A stretch of DNA of 32,866 nucleotides, from contig CALHVB010000047.1 of assembly GCA_938039345.1 (NCBI GenBank), positions 1 to 32,866 of the forward strand, given 5' to 3'. A program made the position numbers and the translations under genes. Shown one piece after another: positions 31,346 through 32,866 of the stretch. Below the pieces are notes generated by a model that saw only the letters and a list, made by a program, of their open reading frames with translations, ran no database searches and was not told where the DNA came from. Numbering within the stretch: position 1 is the first letter of the stretch; the number at the start of each line of letters is the position of its first letter. This DNA comes from an uncultured Sediminicola sp. Its GTDB lineage: Bacteria; Bacteroidota; Bacteroidia; Flavobacteriales; Flavobacteriaceae.

Positions 31346-32866
31346 CTATTTTTTAATAGTTACTACTGTTTCTTTGTTTAGGTGTAACGGTTGTGTTGTA
31401 TACTTAGAGAATTCTTGTGTAATGGTTGTGGTAAAAATCCATTTTCCGTTTTCTAATACTTCAATTGAAACAACTTTTCCTTGAGCATTAAATTTTACAC
31501 GTAAGCTTTCGTATGTCTTTAAGTATTTAGTAACCAATTTTGAGTATAGTGCTTTAAATTCCATCTTAATTTTTCTTTTTTCAGTTTTTAGTAGGTTTTC
31601 ATTTAGGCTTATAACAAACGATTTACGAAATGTTGTTTTTGCTTTTACTTCTGCCTCAGCACCTACTGCGGTATTGTTTACATTTTGTGGCATAGGTAGC
31701 GCTTGTTTTATAGCTTTTAAAGAACCATTTTTATTTACAATGGTTTCGTCTACGGCTACAAATGAGGTGTAATTAGTAGCTAGGTTATATTTTAAGCCTA
31801 AAGCAATTACACTATCTTTTACATCATCATAAAATATTTTACTATAATCATCTAGTTCGGCTATTCTTTTACGAGCCCATAAGTAACGTAGTGCTTTATT
31901 TTTTTTATTTAGTTGCTCTTGAGAGACTTTAAATTCTTGTTTAAACCTTTTCTTTCCTTGGTAGCCTGTTATAATAATAGAACCTTCTGCTTTACCATGA
32001 TACTTGCCATAGACTAATACAGGCCTTGCAGCAAAAACATCAGGAATACTATTAGGAGTAACATCATAAACATTAAACCCTTTTGCTTTAATTTTTACTT
32101 GTGTTAATAAAGGTGTTGCTATATATGTTTTAAATTTTTTAGCAACTTCTAAAGCTTCAGATTTAGTTGTAGCGATAAAAGATTCACTGTTAGCTACTTT
32201 AGCCATGCCTTCTATTAAATATCTGTTTACACTAGAGCCAATACCAAAAGTGAAGACATTTGCTTGGTCTAAGTTGTTTTTAATAAGTTCAAAAGCTTCT
32301 TTTTCTACACTTACATACCCATCTGTTATTACAACCATAGATCTTGCACTACTAGGGTCTTTTCGTGGGAGTTTATAGGCCACATTTAAAGCGTCTAGTA
32401 ATTGAGTGCCACCACCACCTTGGCCGTTAGAAAGAAAACGGATTGCTTCTTCTACATTTTTTTCATCAACTTCTACAGGATGCGGGCTAAATACAGTAGA
32501 GCTAGAGGCAAATAGTTGTACATTAAAAGTATCTGTAGGTCTAAGGTTACATAATAGGTTTCTCATAAGCTCTTTAGAAACTTCTAAAGGGTAACCGTTC
32601 ATAGAACCAGAGACATCTACTATAAAAAGGTATTCTCTAGCAGGGATATCTTCTAATTTAGTCTGTTTTGTAGGTTCCATCTGTAGTGCAAAGAAATTTT
32701 CATCTCCATGTTCATATAACAACAAACCAGATGCTATTTTATTAGCACGCAGGTTATAGTTTAAAATAAAGTCTCTGTTCGATGGGTTTTCATTGCTTTT
32801 AGATAAAAATACTTCTGCCGTTTTAGTATCTGGGTAGTTAATATTTACTTTATGGCTACTACTATT
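31346..32866 (-). CDS. VWA domain protein (VIT/VWA type), 5' end outside window
   Basis: The frame is open to the right edge, so the N-terminus is missing and 506 residues are visible. The internal TTG near 32725 is not the start: 47 more in-frame codons precede it. A von Willebrand A domain begins at about visible residue 78 with MIDAS motif DVSGS (84-88), followed by GGTQLLDALN and MVVITDGYVS. The C-terminal half is beta-rich with a helical segment (KMEFKALYSKLVTKYLKTYE). The preceding residues (NYNLRANKIASGLLLYEHGD) fit the linker of VIT-VWA proteins resembling inter-alpha-trypsin inhibitor heavy chains; the VIT domain itself should lie outside. It is coupled to the CHAP gene and probably envelope-located. 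Confidence 0.88.
   Translation of the reverse strand, partial: NSSSHKVNINYPDTKTAEVFLSKSNENPSNRDFILNYNLRANKIASGLLLYEHGDENFFALQMEPTKQTKLEDIPAREYLFIVDVSGSMNGYPLEVSKELMRNLLCNLRPTDTFNVQLFASSSTVFSPHPVEVDEKNVEEAIRFLSNGQGGGGTQLLDALNVAYKLPRKDPSSARSMVVITDGYVSVEKEAFELIKNNLDQANVFTFGIGSSVNRYLIEGMAKVANSESFIATTKSEALEVAKKFKTYIATPLLTQVKIKAKGFNVYDVTPNSIPDVFAARPVLVYGKYHGKAEGSIIITGYQGKKRFKQEFKVSQEQLNKKNKALRYLWARKRIAELDDYSKIFYDDVKDSVIALGLKYNLATNYTSFVAVDETIVNKNGSLKAIKQALPMPQNVNNTAVGAEAEVKAKTTFRKSFVISLNENLLKTEKRKIKMEFKALYSKLVTKYLKTYESLRVKFNAQGKVVSIEVLENGKWIFTTTITQEFSKYTTQPLHLNKETVVTIKK

Noticed and set aside
32723..32725. TTG as true start of the VWA protein
   Set aside because: The frame continues without a stop to the window edge with sensible residues, and VIT/VWA proteins need a longer N-terminus. 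It is a truncated gene.

Overview
The window is about 32.9 kb of AT-rich chromosome that reads as a member of the Flavobacteriaceae (Bacteroidota). Three things point there. Protein architectures are typical of the group: a gliding-bacteria type acyl-ACP desaturase, a Reg_prop/Y_Y_Y sensor kinase, many lipoproteins and signal peptides ending in A-Q or G-Q, and a tail-fibre-like coiled-coil C-terminus. Start codons lack Shine-Dalgarno sequences. Several genes have TAnnTTTG boxes, the -7 element of Bacteroidota sigma-A promoters. I see no tRNA, rRNA, CRISPR array, insertion sequence or prophage. The genus cannot be given from sequence alone.

Layout. 1-1436 (minus): a MoxR ATPase followed by a DUF58 protein cut by the window edge, with a REP-like repeat between them. 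1670-4472 (plus): short-chain dehydrogenase, AlbA_2-domain protein and membrane-anchored alpha/beta hydrolase, tightly packed. 4581-8468 (plus): an SPFH protein with a GYF-like tail, a secreted coiled-coil protein, a double zinc-ribbon membrane protein and a PPP-type phosphoesterase; this looks like an envelope or membrane-stress unit. 8532-9536 (plus): acyl-ACP desaturase, closed by a bidirectional terminator. 9573-11078 (minus): an OmpA-family protein and a membrane-anchored helix-hairpin-helix protein. 11079-14123: a small ORF, a DUF1304 membrane protein overlapping 3-hydroxyanthranilate dioxygenase, and two tandem CAP-domain lipoproteins.

14373-25082 is the most coherent block. KduI and KduD convert the 5-keto-4-deoxyuronate released from unsaturated uronic acids (pectin, alginate-like or ulvan-like polysaccharides) to 2-keto-3-deoxygluconate. 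A LacI-family regulator is divergent from kduI. A DUF4861 lipoprotein and a complete DctPQM TRAP transporter follow. A two-propeller sensor kinase with a LytTR response regulator lies directly upstream of the transporter. A perfect 22-bp palindrome in front of kduI and a matching 16-bp core in front of the DUF4861 gene are very likely operators of the LacI protein. No polysaccharide lyase, SusC/SusD pair, KDG kinase or KDPG aldolase is present, so this is an uptake and intermediate-metabolism module whose other parts lie elsewhere.

25144-32866 (all minus) is a run of poorly characterised secreted or lipidated proteins: two SH3b proteins, a large lipoprotein with a lipocalin-like tail, a lipoprotein with a caspase-like His/Cys signature, a small secreted protein, a CHAP amidase-like protein and a 5'-truncated VWA protein. 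This stretch, together with the SPFH cluster, holds the least-described biology here.
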